Source of the DNA: DASUPK01 sp963795665
GTDB taxonomy: Bacteria; Actinomycetota; Thermoleophilia; Solirubrobacterales; 70-9
Assembly (NCBI GenBank): GCA_963795665.1
Contig: CAWCIP010000001.1
Coordinates: forward strand, 124,001-188,000
Direction of reading: 5' to 3'
Length of the DNA: 64,000 nt
Shown here piece by piece: positions 10,095 to 18,674 of this stretch; the stretch's first letter is position 1; each line of letters opens with the position of its first letter. The notes beneath the pieces are model-generated. The model worked only from the letters and a program-made list of their open reading frames with translations. It had not been told where the DNA came from and searched no databases. The position numbers and the translations under genes were made by a program.

Positions 10095-10766
10095 CTAACG
10101 GGCTGCGGTGGCGGCCGAGGGGCTGACCTCGGTCACGGGCAGGCCGACCTCGGTCCTCACCCGCTCGGCGAGCGTCCCGGCCGACTCCCATCCCCTCTCG
10201 CCCTGGGACAGCATCACCACCTCGTTCGGGGCAAACTCTCGCACCCCGTCGAGGAGCGCGTCCATCGGTCCGGCGACTTCGGCGCGTCCACTCGCATCCA
10301 CCCCGGCATCGCGGAGCACCTGGAGCGCCGCATCCACGCGCTTCGCCGCGAGCTCCAGCTCCGAGTCGACGTCGTCGGTCAGATCCCGGAGTCCGGAGGA
10401 AGCGGCGACGGGCGCGACGATCATCGCCTCCGTGGCCGTCCGCTCCGTCCGCCGGCAGACCTCTTCGCAGAGCCCCGAATCCTCGAGCCCCTGGTTGGCG
10501 ATCACCAGCACCCGGTGTCGCGGACCGGCGGGGGCCCTCGTGATTCCCAGTGAGGCGGGCGGGCTGTTGATGCCTCGGATCGCGAACAGGAACATCGGAA
10601 TCCAGACGGCTATGGCGACGACGATGCCCGCAACCGGCCCCGCGAAGCGAAACACCGCCAGGCTGAGGGCGAGCACCAGGAAGGTGTAGAGAGTGGCCGG
10701 GATCCCGACGAGGTCGGAATCGAGCCAAGCGGAAACCCGTCCTCTCCAGCCGCCGCGATCGCTCAT
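10095..10766 (-). CDS. Small membrane protein with C-terminal universal-stress-like domain
   Basis: A 223-residue protein from ATG 10766. Residues about 20-60 form two hydrophobic segments (LYTFLVLALSLAVF, then IVVAIAVWIPMFLF), followed by a soluble domain with the alternating beta/alpha pattern of nucleotide-binding or USP-like folds (RVLVIANQGLEDSG; NEVVMLSQGERGW). No catalytic motif is recognisable. It stands alone, convergent with the TPP-enzyme gene on one side and divergent from an unknown gene across 166 bases on the other. Function unknown; a membrane-anchored stress or signalling protein is a guess. Confidence 0.6.
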   Translation of the reverse strand: MSDRGGWRGRVSAWLDSDLVGIPATLYTFLVLALSLAVFRFAGPVAGIVVAIAVWIPMFLFAIRGINSPPASLGITRAPAGPRHRVLVIANQGLEDSGLCEEVCRRTERTATEAMIVAPVAASSGLRDLTDDVDSELELAAKRVDAALQVLRDAGVDASGRAEVAGPMDALLDGVREFAPNEVVMLSQGERGWESAGTLAERVRTEVGLPVTEVSPSAATAAR

Positions 10767-10932
10767 GGAGCCATGGTCGCAAGCCAGAGCTCGCGCGGCA
10801 TCCGTGCTAACCGCGTAGTCAGCGCGGTGTGGTCCGGACGCTCTTCCTCTCTCCGGTTGACCCGCCCACCGGGCGGCAATACCATCGCTGCGACACCGGC
10901 GCTCAAGCCGGGCCCCGGACCAGGAGGAGGCC

Positions 10933-11994
10933 GTGGGAGAAGGCGGGCAGCAGATGACGGCGCTGGTCGTGGAGGCCAATGACCCCATCGACAACCGCGT
11001 CAAGGCCGGAAAGCAGAGCCTCGGGGCGCTGCGGATCCTGATCGACGAGCCCGATCCGATCTTCGCCGGGGGATGGTTCAAGCTGGACCGGGATCACTGG
11101 CCGGTGACCGGCATGGAGCTGCCCGTCACGATCGACCCGGCCGACCCCGCTGGATTCGAGGTGCTCTGGGACGCGGTGCCGGGGATCGAGCAGCGGGTCG
11201 CGGCCAACGACCCGACCCTCGCGGACCCACTCGGGACCCGCAAGAGGACGATGGCGGCGCTGCACGCCTCGGGCGTCACGCCGCACCTGCTGAGGCTCCC
11301 GGACGGGCGTCGCGTGCAGCAGGACCCGCAAGGGGTCGCCCTCGCGACCGAGGCCGCCGCGCTCGCAGCGGGGGGCGACGACAACCTGGAGGGGCTTCGC
11401 CAGTCGGTCGAGCGGGCGGCCGAGTCAGCCGCCCCGAGCGGCAAGACTCGGGCCGTGGTCCTGATCGCGACCAGCGAGGTCACCGTCCGCAACACGGGCG
11501 TCGACCGCAACACCTACTCGAGGGATCGTCACGGCAGGCACGCCGCGGTGCTGGCGGTCAACCCGCCGGGGAGCGCTCCGTACGCGGTCTTCAAGCCGAA
11601 GTTCAAGCACCCGAGCGGAAAGGGCGTCGCCGGGGTGGGCCTGCCCGCCCTGGTCTCGTCGACCGACCCCACTGACGTCGAGGTCCTCTGGAAGGAGGTC
11701 CCGTCCATCAAGGAAGCGAACCGGCAGACGGCGGCCGCCGCGACGCAAGACGCGCCGAGCCTGGAGCAGTTCACTCAGGGGGTTGCGTCGCCCCCGCCGG
11801 CCCCTCCGGCGCAGGGCGCTCCCCAGCAGGGCGCTGCCGCGATGCCGCAGATACCCGCCAACATGCAGGCGATGATGGCCCAGAACGCCAAGTTCGCCCT
11901 GGCCGCCACCAAGGACCCGGCGATGCGCAAGCTGCTGATCGATCAGTACCGGGCCGCCGGCATCCAGATCGACGAGGAGGACCTGGCCGGGTAG
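10933..11994 (+). CDS. Unknown protein with an internal two-fold repeat and Pro/Ala/Gln linker
   Basis: A 353-residue protein. GTG 10933 is chosen because an AGGAGG box lies at 10922-10927; ATG 10954 is an alternative. It has no signal peptide or membrane segment. Two related regions can be seen: FEVLWDAVPGIEQR (residues 75-88) and VEVLWKEVPSIKEA (249-262), each preceded by an FK...LP stretch. This suggests duplication of a small beta-rich domain. A Pro/Ala/Gln-rich linker follows (about 290-315), then a short helical tail (MQAMMAQNAKFALAATKD). No known family is recognised. It is convergent with the aldehyde dehydrogenase that ends the pca operon, 10 bases away. Confidence 0.65.
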   Translation: MGEGGQQMTALVVEANDPIDNRVKAGKQSLGALRILIDEPDPIFAGGWFKLDRDHWPVTGMELPVTIDPADPAGFEVLWDAVPGIEQRVAANDPTLADPLGTRKRTMAALHASGVTPHLLRLPDGRRVQQDPQGVALATEAAALAAGGDDNLEGLRQSVERAAESAAPSGKTRAVVLIATSEVTVRNTGVDRNTYSRDRHGRHAAVLAVNPPGSAPYAVFKPKFKHPSGKGVAGVGLPALVSSTDPTDVEVLWKEVPSIKEANRQTAAAATQDAPSLEQFTQGVASPPPAPPAQGAPQQGAAAMPQIPANMQAMMAQNAKFALAATKDPAMRKLLIDQYRAAGIQIDEEDLAG

Positions 11995-12004
11995 CGGTTC
12001 GCTG

Positions 12005-13471
12005 TTAGCGGAGCGAGGTCCAGACGCTCTTCTTCTCGGTGTAGAGCTCGATCGCGTCCTTGCCCATCTCGCGGCCCCAGCCGCTCTGCTTGAAGCCGCC
12101 CCAGGGGGCGACGGCATCGACCGGGTTCGGCATGTTGATCCAGATCGTGCCGGCCCTGATGCCCGCCGCCAGACGGTGCGCCCGGCCGACGTCGCGGGTC
12201 CAGACCGAGGCGCCGAGGCCGTAGTCGGTGTCGTTCGCCCGGGCGATCAGCTCGTCCTCTGACTCGTAGGGAAGGATCGAGATCACGGGCCCGAAGATCT
12301 CCTCGCGGGCGATCCTCATCTCGTCGGTCACCTCGTTGAAGACGGTCGGCTTGTAGAAGAAACCGTTCTCGAGGCCATTGCCGGCCCGCTCGCCGCCGGC
12401 GATCAGCTTGGCGCCCTCCTTCTGCCCGGACTCGACGTAGTCGTGGACCCGGTTCAGATGCTCCTCGGTGATCAGCGGACCGAGCTCCGTGGACTCGTCC
12501 ATCCCGGGGCCGAGCTTCATGCCCTCCGAGGCGGCGCCGGCCTTCTCGGCGAACTCGTCGGCGCGCTTGGCGTCGACGAAGAAGCGGGTGTAGGCGACGC
12601 AGACCTGGCCGGCGTTCAGCAGCGCGCCCTGCAGGTTGCCCCCGACGGCCGCGTCGATGTCGGCGTCGTCGAGGATGACGGTGGGCGCCTTGCCGCCCAG
12701 CTCGAGGCTGACCCGCTTCAGGTTGCCGGCCGAGGCGCGGACGATCTCGCGCCCCACCTCGGTCGAGCCGGTGAACGAGATCTTGTCCACGTCGTCGTGG
12801 CCCGACAGCGCCTGCCCGACGGCGGGGCCGCCGGTGACGACGTTGAGCACGCCGTCGGGGATCCCGGCCTCCTGGATCAGCTCGGCGAGCCGCAGGGTGG
12901 TCAGCGACGCCTGCTCGGCGGGCTTGACCACGGCGGTGTTGCCGCAGGCGAGAGCCGGGGCGATCTTCCAGCTGGCGATGTTGGTCGGGAAGTTCCACGG
13001 GATGATCAGCGCGCAGACGCCGATCGGCTCGCGCAGCGTGTAGTGGAAGACGCCGGGGATCGAGACCGGCGGGGTCTCGCCCTCGATCTTGGTGACCCAG
13101 CCCGCGTAGTAGCGGAAGTGCTCGGCCACTCCGGGGATCACGACCTGGGAGACGCCGATCGGCTTGCCCTGGTCGCGGGTCTCGAGCTCGGTGAGCTCGG
13201 CCATGTTCTCATCGATCAGCTCGCCGACCCGCCAGAGCAGCTTGGCGCGGGCGGCCGCGGGCAGCGCCCTCCACTCGTCGGACTCGAAGGCGGCGCGAGC
13301 GGCGTCGACGGCAGCGTCGACATCCTTCGCCGTTCCCTCGGGGACCGTGGCATGCGCTTCCCCCGTCGCGGGATCGAGGCTCTCGAAGGTCTTCCCGTCC
13401 GAGGACCCCTGCCAGGAGCCTCCGATCAGCATCCGCTTCTCGTCCACCTTGCCCTTGGTCGCCGTCGCCAT
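12005..13471 (-). CDS. NAD-dependent aldehyde dehydrogenase (betaine/phenylacetaldehyde dehydrogenase type)
   Basis: A 488-residue ALDH with nucleophile Cys291 (NAGQVCVAYTRF), base Glu in SLELGGKAP and NAD-site FTGSTEVG. ATG 13471 sits 6 bases after a GGAAGGAG box; the GTG just upstream is too close to that box. It lies 37 bases downstream of the fused GMC alcohol oxidoreductase, so an alcohol to aldehyde to acid sequence is likely. It is the last gene of the long pca operon. The sub-family (broad betaine/aldehyde dehydrogenase group) differs from the two aryl-aldehyde-type ALDHs in this window, so an aliphatic or side-chain aldehyde is possible. Confidence 0.88.
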   Translation of the reverse strand: MATATKGKVDEKRMLIGGSWQGSSDGKTFESLDPATGEAHATVPEGTAKDVDAAVDAARAAFESDEWRALPAAARAKLLWRVGELIDENMAELTELETRDQGKPIGVSQVVIPGVAEHFRYYAGWVTKIEGETPPVSIPGVFHYTLREPIGVCALIIPWNFPTNIASWKIAPALACGNTAVVKPAEQASLTTLRLAELIQEAGIPDGVLNVVTGGPAVGQALSGHDDVDKISFTGSTEVGREIVRASAGNLKRVSLELGGKAPTVILDDADIDAAVGGNLQGALLNAGQVCVAYTRFFVDAKRADEFAEKAGAASEGMKLGPGMDESTELGPLITEEHLNRVHDYVESGQKEGAKLIAGGERAGNGLENGFFYKPTVFNEVTDEMRIAREEIFGPVISILPYESEDELIARANDTDYGLGASVWTRDVGRAHRLAAGIRAGTIWINMPNPVDAVAPWGGFKQSGWGREMGKDAIELYTEKKSVWTSLR

Positions 13472-13508
13472 CACTGACTCCTTCCGCTCGTTGAAATCCC
13501 TCGCCTGT

Positions 13509-15428
13509 TCAAGTCAGCCTCGCCGCCATGCCGCGGGCGATCTTGTGAGCCGCGGCCTCGATCGTGATCATCGGGTTCACACCGAGCGCCGTGGGAAGCA
13601 CGGCGCCGTCGACGACGAAGAGGTTCTTCGCGTCCCAGGCCTCGCCGGCCGGATCGCACACCGAGGTGCCCCGGGAGCCGCTCATGTGAGCCGTCCCCAT
13701 CAGGTGGAACGAGCCGAGGGTCACCTGGGCCGGCCCCCAGCCGTAGTCGTCGGCCGCCTTCAGCATCTGCTCCCGCCCGCCGTTGCCGGGGTCGTAGGAG
13801 ACCCAGCCGGCGTGGGAGGTGTAGATCCGACGTGCGCCACCCGCCTCCAGGATCTGGGTGATCCCGTCGAGGCCCTTGCGCATGATCTCCCGGTCGAAGT
13901 CGGAGAGGCTCCAGACAGGCGCCGGCAACCCGTCGCTGCCCACGACGACCTCGCCGGGGTCGCGTGCCCGCTGCAGGATCCCGTAGCCGCCGGTGTGGCG
14001 GAGGCTCTGCATCAGCTCGGAATGCTCGGCGGCGCCCCGCCAGGGGGCGAACACCCCGAGGTCGGAGGGATGCGCCGACGCATGCATGTACTTGACCCCG
14101 TATCCCCCGCCCATGTCGAGGAACTCGTCGCAGAAGGTGGAGCCGAAGACGCCGGTCCAGGGCAGGATCTCCTGCTCGAATTGCGCCCAGACCAGCAGCA
14201 CCGGGTGGATCATCAGGTTCTTGCCGACGTTCGGGTTGTCGAGGCCGGAGCGGATCAGCAGGGCCGGCGTGTTGATCGCCCCGGCCGCCGCGGCGACCGC
14301 CCGGGCGCGCACCGTCAGCTTGTGCCCATCGGCTGTGGTCGCCTGGACTCCCTTGGCCTCCCCTCCCTCGATCAGCACCTTCTCGACGGGGGCGTTGACG
14401 ACGATCCGGGCGCCCGCGTCATAGGCGTCCTGGAGCCAGGTCTTGAAGGTCGACTGCTTCGCCCCGATTGGGCAGCCGTAGTGGCATTGCCCGCAGATGT
14501 CCTCGCGGCATCCGACGGCGTTCCGCTGCATGACCTGGGAGTCCCAGCCGAGCTTGGCGAGACCCTCCCGGAAGCGCACGTCGCGCGGCGAGGGCATGCT
14601 GTTCTCGGAGTTGACGTGGATGCGGTCCCAGACCGCGTCGAGGCTGTCGTCGAAGTCCTGACCGGCCCAGTCGTCGAGGCCGAAGCGATCGGTCCAGTCC
14701 TCGCGAACGTGGTCGGGTGGCCGGAAGCACCAGGTGTAGTTGACGGTGGTGCCGCCGCCGAGGCAGAAGCCGGCGAGCAGGCCGATGCTCTGGTCCGGCG
14801 TGGGGATCCCGCCCCCTCCCAGGTACATCCGCGCATAGCCGTCGAGCTCCGCGCCGTCGAAGTCCTCCTCGCTGTAGTAGGCGCCGGCCTCGACCACGAC
14901 CACGTCGAGGCCCTCCTTGGCGAGGACTCCGGCGGCGGTGCCCCCGCCGGCGCCGGAGCCGACGATGACCACGTCGCAGTCGAGCTCGGTGTCCTCGGTG
15001 ATCTCGAGGGGCTCGATCGCCTTCGGGGGCGCCTCCTTCAGCTTCCCGTGCGGGCCGGGGTAGCCGATCGCCTCGTCAACCGGATTGGGCCCCTCGCCCT
15101 GCCAGGGCATCGAGTAGTACATGACCATCGTCAGCTTGCGGAGCGCCTGGAAGGCGGCTCGCTGCATGACGTCCTCGGAATCGCACCAGGACAGCAGCGC
15201 CTGCTCGCGCCCCTCCTGGGGAAGTGAGGCGAAGTCCGGGTCCCAGCCCTCGATCAGGCCGGCGAACCCGTCCCGGACCTCGGCGCTCGGGTTGCCGCCC
15301 ATCGCGCCGAGGATCACGTCCGGGACGTGGACGTCGGTGGCCGACGGCAGCCCGTTCTCACCCGGGACAAAGGTGTCGCAGATCGCTTCGAGGCTGGCGC
15401 GACCGCCCGCGCTGAGCGTGATGGTCAC
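13509..15428 (-). CDS. GMC alcohol oxidoreductase fused to a gluconate-2-dehydrogenase-subunit-3-like N-terminus
   Basis: A 639-residue protein from GTG 15428. Residues about 1-140 resemble the small subunit of gluconate-2-dehydrogenase-type enzymes (RASLEAICDTFVPGEN). The FAD-binding GxGxxG is G157-S-G159-A-G-G162, and the C-terminal GMC block (SFHLMGTAHMSGS, then ALGVNPMITIEAAAHK) holds the active-site region. A cysteine cluster Cys307, Cys312, Cys315, Cys319-Pro followed by IGAKQS is typical of the long-chain alcohol oxidase branch and resembles an iron-sulfur ligand set. The likely reaction is oxidation of a primary or secondary alcohol. It sits 21 bases after galC and before an ALDH. The same small-subunit and flavoprotein pair is encoded separately at 48522-50377. 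Confidence 0.85.
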   Translation of the reverse strand: MTITLSAGGRASLEAICDTFVPGENGLPSATDVHVPDVILGAMGGNPSAEVRDGFAGLIEGWDPDFASLPQEGREQALLSWCDSEDVMQRAAFQALRKLTMVMYYSMPWQGEGPNPVDEAIGYPGPHGKLKEAPPKAIEPLEITEDTELDCDVVIVGSGAGGGTAAGVLAKEGLDVVVVEAGAYYSEEDFDGAELDGYARMYLGGGGIPTPDQSIGLLAGFCLGGGTTVNYTWCFRPPDHVREDWTDRFGLDDWAGQDFDDSLDAVWDRIHVNSENSMPSPRDVRFREGLAKLGWDSQVMQRNAVGCREDICGQCHYGCPIGAKQSTFKTWLQDAYDAGARIVVNAPVEKVLIEGGEAKGVQATTADGHKLTVRARAVAAAAGAINTPALLIRSGLDNPNVGKNLMIHPVLLVWAQFEQEILPWTGVFGSTFCDEFLDMGGGYGVKYMHASAHPSDLGVFAPWRGAAEHSELMQSLRHTGGYGILQRARDPGEVVVGSDGLPAPVWSLSDFDREIMRKGLDGITQILEAGGARRIYTSHAGWVSYDPGNGGREQMLKAADDYGWGPAQVTLGSFHLMGTAHMSGSRGTSVCDPAGEAWDAKNLFVVDGAVLPTALGVNPMITIEAAAHKIARGMAARLT

Positions 15429-15449
15429 CAGAAACTCAAATTATCAGAC

Positions 15450-16070
15450 TCATTCGCCCTCGACGACGCCTCGCAGGCCGTACATGTCGTAGGAGAGCTC
15501 ACCGTCCTCGAACCTCGCCCGCTTGTCGTTCTCGCCATCGGCGCGCTCGCGAGATGCCTTGGCCACCTCCCCGAGCCGGTCGTTCGCGACGACGACCGCG
15601 CCGTCGGCGTCGAGCACGACCGTGTCTCCGGGGGAGATCGCGGCGCCACCGACCTCGACCGGAACGTCCATCTCGCCCGGCTCGGTCCGATCCGCGCCCT
15701 GGACCCTGATCCAGCGCGCCCAGACCGGCAGGCCGAGCTCGCGGAGCTCCTCCGTGTCGCGGACGGCCGCGTCGATCAAGACGGCGGCTGCCCCGCGGCC
15801 CTTCGCCTGGGTGGCGAGCAGCTCGCCGAGCAGCGCGACCGGCCTCGGCTCGGGCATCGTCAGGACGAGAACATCGCCCTGCTCCACGCGGTCCATCGCC
15901 GCGTGGACCATGAGGATGTCGTCCTGGGCACAGCGGACCGTACGAGCCGGTCCCGCCGCCCGCGAGCCGGGAATCACCTGGTGGAGGTCGAGGTCGATCA
16001 GGCCGATTCGGCCCGAGGCCTCGAAGACCGTCGCGGTGCCCAGCTCGCGCAGCTCGTCGTGGACGCTCAC
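15450..16070 (-). CDS. galC: 4-carboxy-4-hydroxy-2-oxoadipate aldolase (GalC/LigK, RraA fold)
   Basis: A 206-residue RraA-fold class II aldolase from GTG 16070. The metal/pyruvate-binding pattern G(x20)RDxxE is present: GELLATQAKGRG, then AAVRDTEEL. The start LGTATVFEASGRIGL and the end SYDMYGLR match the GalC/LigK layout. It cleaves 4-carboxy-4-hydroxy-2-oxoadipate to pyruvate and oxaloacetate, the last step of gallate and of protocatechuate 4,5-cleavage degradation. It overlaps galB by 4 bases, and this adjacency makes the aldolase role much more likely than RraA (RNase E inhibitor) or other aldolase roles. Confidence 0.87.
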   Translation of the reverse strand: MSVHDELRELGTATVFEASGRIGLIDLDLHQVIPGSRAAGPARTVRCAQDDILMVHAAMDRVEQGDVLVLTMPEPRPVALLGELLATQAKGRGAAAVLIDAAVRDTEELRELGLPVWARWIRVQGADRTEPGEMDVPVEVGGAAISPGDTVVLDADGAVVVANDRLGEVAKASRERADGENDKRARFEDGELSYDMYGLRGVVEGE

Positions 16071-16780
16071 AGCTCGCGCACCGCGTTCGGCACGACGCGC
16101 ATGAAGGCCTCGGCCTGGCGGATCTCGGAGTCGCCCGAGACCCGGCGGGCGTGGTTGCCGCGCTGCTCCGCTCGCTGGGCGTAGTAGGTCTGCAGGTACT
16201 GCTGGGATTTCATCTCGGCCATCGCCGCGACCTTGCGCTCGAACACCGGGGTGATGTCGAGAAAGACGCTCGGCGTGAAGTTGCAGAGCTCGGGCTGGTG
16301 GGGCTCGAACAGGAGGAACTGGGGCGGCTGGATCGTCGGGAAGGCGCTCGCCACGCCGGCGCCGGCGGCGAGGGCGCGAGCGCGCTCCACCGCATGGAAG
16401 GCGACCGGGTGATCGGGGTTGAAGGGGTCGCGGTCGGTGTGGGTGATGAGGACGTCGGGGGCGATCTCCCGGATCGCGTCGACGAGCGTGGACAGGGCGT
16501 CACCCTGGACCTCCAGCGGGTAGTCACCCAGGTCGAGGCACCTGAAGTCGGCGCCGAGCGCGTTGGCCGCCGCCTCGGCCTCGGCGTGACGGACCGTCTT
16601 CACGTTCTCGATCGTCTGGCCCTCCTCCTTCCAGAGCTCGCCGGACTCGCCCTTCTCGCCATAGGAGAGGGCGATCACGCTGGCCCTGCCGCCGCCCTCC
16701 GCCGCCAGGGCCAGGGCGCCGCCGGCCCGCCAGACGAAGTCGGCTGCGTGGGCGCCGATCGCGAGGACGTTGCGGCTCAC
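16067..16780 (-). CDS. galB: 4-oxalomesaconate hydratase GalB (PIG-L/LmbE family)
   Basis: A 237-residue zinc-dependent PIG-L-superfamily protein. Instead of the deacetylase AHPDD motif it has AHAADFVWRAGGA, with GEKGESGELW, DPFNPDHP, FEPHQPELC and FLDITPVF. These are the blocks seen in Pseudomonas putida GalB, the hydratase that converts 4-oxalomesaconate to 4-carboxy-4-hydroxy-2-oxoadipate. The start is GTG 16780, overlapping the preceding stop by 4 bases. It precedes galC in the same GTGA fashion. Together they form the lower part of a gallate or protocatechuate meta pathway. Confidence 0.88.
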   Translation of the reverse strand: MSRNVLAIGAHAADFVWRAGGALALAAEGGGRASVIALSYGEKGESGELWKEEGQTIENVKTVRHAEAEAAANALGADFRCLDLGDYPLEVQGDALSTLVDAIREIAPDVLITHTDRDPFNPDHPVAFHAVERARALAAGAGVASAFPTIQPPQFLLFEPHQPELCNFTPSVFLDITPVFERKVAAMAEMKSQQYLQTYYAQRAEQRGNHARRVSGDSEIRQAEAFMRVVPNAVREL

Positions 16781-17715
16781 AGCGCCTCCGCCCCCGCCAG
16801 CATCCGCGTGTTGTCGACCGCCATCGTCCGCACCTCGTCCTCGGCGAACCCGGCCTCGAGCAGCTTCTCGGCCATCAGCGGCAGTCCGTCCTCGACCGGC
16901 GGGTTCTTCACCTGGCCGAGGTCGCTGGAGAGCACCGTGCGCTCGGGCCCGACGGCGCGGGTGCCCTCGAGCCACTGCTCCCACGAGCACTTGCCCGTGT
17001 AGGGCGTCGTGAAGCAGCGCTCGATCATCGCGCCCTTGCGGGCCAGCTCGACCTGGTCGTCGATCGAGATCGCCTGCCCGGGATAGTCGGGGTGGGTGAC
17101 GACCACGTTCTCCACGCCCTCGCCGAGGGCGGCGTCGACCACGGTGAGCGCATCGGCCGCCGAGATGTGGCCGGTGGAGAGCACCATCCCGTGCTCGGCG
17201 GCGAGGGCCAGCACGTCCGCGGTCTCGGGAAGGACCCTCCCGTCGGAGTCGACCACCGCGACCGGCTCGGCACCGATCCCCTTCTCGCGAAGCTCGAACT
17301 CGAGCTTCGACCAGACCGGCAGCTTCGTCTCCGGTCCCGCCGCCGCCAGGTGGGCGCGCTCGTTCTCGGAGTCGACCGTCGGCAGCCAGACCTTGCGGGC
17401 ACCCTCCCGCGCCGCGATCTCGACGGCCACGGGATTGATCCCGCCGACCGCGCGGTTGAGGACGATCGCGCCGAGCACCTGGACCCCCGGCACCGCCTCC
17501 CGGACCACCGAGGCCCGCTCGGCGGTGGAGCTGTAGTGCGACTTCAGCAGGAACCCGGCGAGGCCGAGCTCGGCGAAGCGCCGCGCCAGCCCGATGTCGT
17601 CGATCCGGCGCTCGACCACGTCGGGCGAGATGTGGACGTGGAGGTCGAAGGCGCCGCGGACCAGCTCGCGGGCCGCATCGGAGGGAGCCTCGGTCGCCTG
17701 GCCGGTGGCGCTCAA
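16777..17715 (-). CDS. DUF6282-type metal-dependent hydrolase (amidohydrolase-like), candidate lactonase
   Basis: A 312-residue protein. The TTG at 17715 overlaps the upstream TGA in TTGA, the same style as every other junction in this operon, so it is preferred as start. The fold signals are amidohydrolase-like: FDLHVHISPDV near the N-terminus, STGHISAADAL, VVTHPDYPG and LSSDLGQ. The family has no characterised role that I can name. It lies between a type-I extradiol dioxygenase and galB, where the protocatechuate 4,5-cleavage pathway would need a 2-pyrone-4,6-dicarboxylate lactonase (LigI, also an amidohydrolase but of another family). I infer, not prove, a lactonase or hydrolase step in that branch. 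Confidence 0.72.
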   Translation of the reverse strand: MSATGQATEAPSDAARELVRGAFDLHVHISPDVVERRIDDIGLARRFAELGLAGFLLKSHYSSTAERASVVREAVPGVQVLGAIVLNRAVGGINPVAVEIAAREGARKVWLPTVDSENERAHLAAAGPETKLPVWSKLEFELREKGIGAEPVAVVDSDGRVLPETADVLALAAEHGMVLSTGHISAADALTVVDAALGEGVENVVVTHPDYPGQAISIDDQVELARKGAMIERCFTTPYTGKCSWEQWLEGTRAVGPERTVLSSDLGQVKNPPVEDGLPLMAEKLLEAGFAEDEVRTMAVDNTRMLAGAEAL

Positions 17716-18674
17716 GTCTTCGCCGGCTCCTCGACCACGGGCGTCCCGTAGGTGTGGAAGCTCTCCACCGTCTTCACGCCCCAGGCCTGGCCCTTGGCGC
17801 GCTCCGCCTCGTTCCAGACGGTCGCCTCGGGATCTGGGTCGAAGACGAAGTAGCCGCCGGTCGTCACCTCGACCCGGTTGCCGCCGGGCTCGAAGCCGTA
17901 GAGGAAGAAGCCCTGGGCGACGGCGTGCTTGGAGGGGGCCGCCTCGATGTGGACGTCCGCTTCGAGGAAGAGGTCGGCGGCACGCAGGACCTCCTCGCGC
18001 GTGTCGACCCAGAAGGCGAGGTGATGCAGGCGCCCGCGGGCGCCGTAGGCGTCGCGGACGTAGATCAGCTCGTGGGCGGCGATCGAGAGGCTCATCCACG
18101 CGCCGGACTCGCTGCCGTCGTCGAGCTGGATCCGCTCGTAGAGCCGGTACCCCAGGACCTGCTCGGCGAAGTCCCGGTTCGCGCGGACGTCCTCGGCCAG
18201 CAGGTTGACGTGGTCCAGCCGCTTGATCGCGGCGCCGCGGCCGATGTAGCGCTGCGGCTGGTTCTTGAGCGACGGCCGGAGATGATCCGGCGGCGAGTAG
18301 CGCTCGGCCTCGTAGTAGATCTCCATTGGGTGGCCGTCGGGGTCGGTGAAGCGATAGGCGGGGCCATGGCCGACGTCGCCGTCGATCCAGCCGACGCCGC
18401 GCCCCGCCTCCTCGATCGCAGCCACCCGGCTCTCGAGCGCCTCCGGGCTCCATGCGCGCAGCGCCATGTGTCCCAGGCCCGCCTGCTCCGACTCGGTCAG
18501 CTTCAGGCAGTAGCGCTGGTAGTCGCCCCAGCCGCGCAGGTACACCGACTGGCCCTCGCGTGCCTCCTCCTCCATGCCGAGCACCTCCGTGAAGAACTCC
18601 AGGGAGCGCTCGGGCTCGGGCGTCAGCAGCTCCGCGTGACCGATGTGAGCGATGTCGCCGAGCGGCTTGCTCAT
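17712..18674 (-). CDS. Type-I (VOC) extradiol ring-cleavage dioxygenase
   Basis: A 320-residue protein of two tandem VOC modules, the layout of catechol 2,3-dioxygenases. Likely Fe(II) ligands are His155 (RLDHVNLLAED), the His in LHHLAFWVD and the Glu in GGNRVEV. The preceding FFLYGFEPGG matches the catalytic Tyr region. It overlaps both neighbours by 4 bases (ATGA at 18671-18674, TTGA at 17712-17715). The extradiol enzymes usually linked to GalB/GalC (LigAB, GalA, DesB) are of the unrelated type II, so a type-I enzyme here is unexpected. Protocatechuate, gallate, 3-O-methylgallate and catechol are all possible substrates. Confidence 0.85.
   Translation of the reverse strand: MSKPLGDIAHIGHAELLTPEPERSLEFFTEVLGMEEEAREGQSVYLRGWGDYQRYCLKLTESEQAGLGHMALRAWSPEALESRVAAIEEAGRGVGWIDGDVGHGPAYRFTDPDGHPMEIYYEAERYSPPDHLRPSLKNQPQRYIGRGAAIKRLDHVNLLAEDVRANRDFAEQVLGYRLYERIQLDDGSESGAWMSLSIAAHELIYVRDAYGARGRLHHLAFWVDTREEVLRAADLFLEADVHIEAAPSKHAVAQGFFLYGFEPGGNRVEVTTGGYFVFDPDPEATVWNEAERAKGQAWGVKTVESFHTYGTPVVEEPAKT

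Noticed and set aside
12443..15227. Long plus-strand frames opposite the ALDH and GMC genes
   Set aside because: Shadows of the minus-strand genes, rich in Arg/Gly/Ala with no conserved motif or ribosome-binding site.
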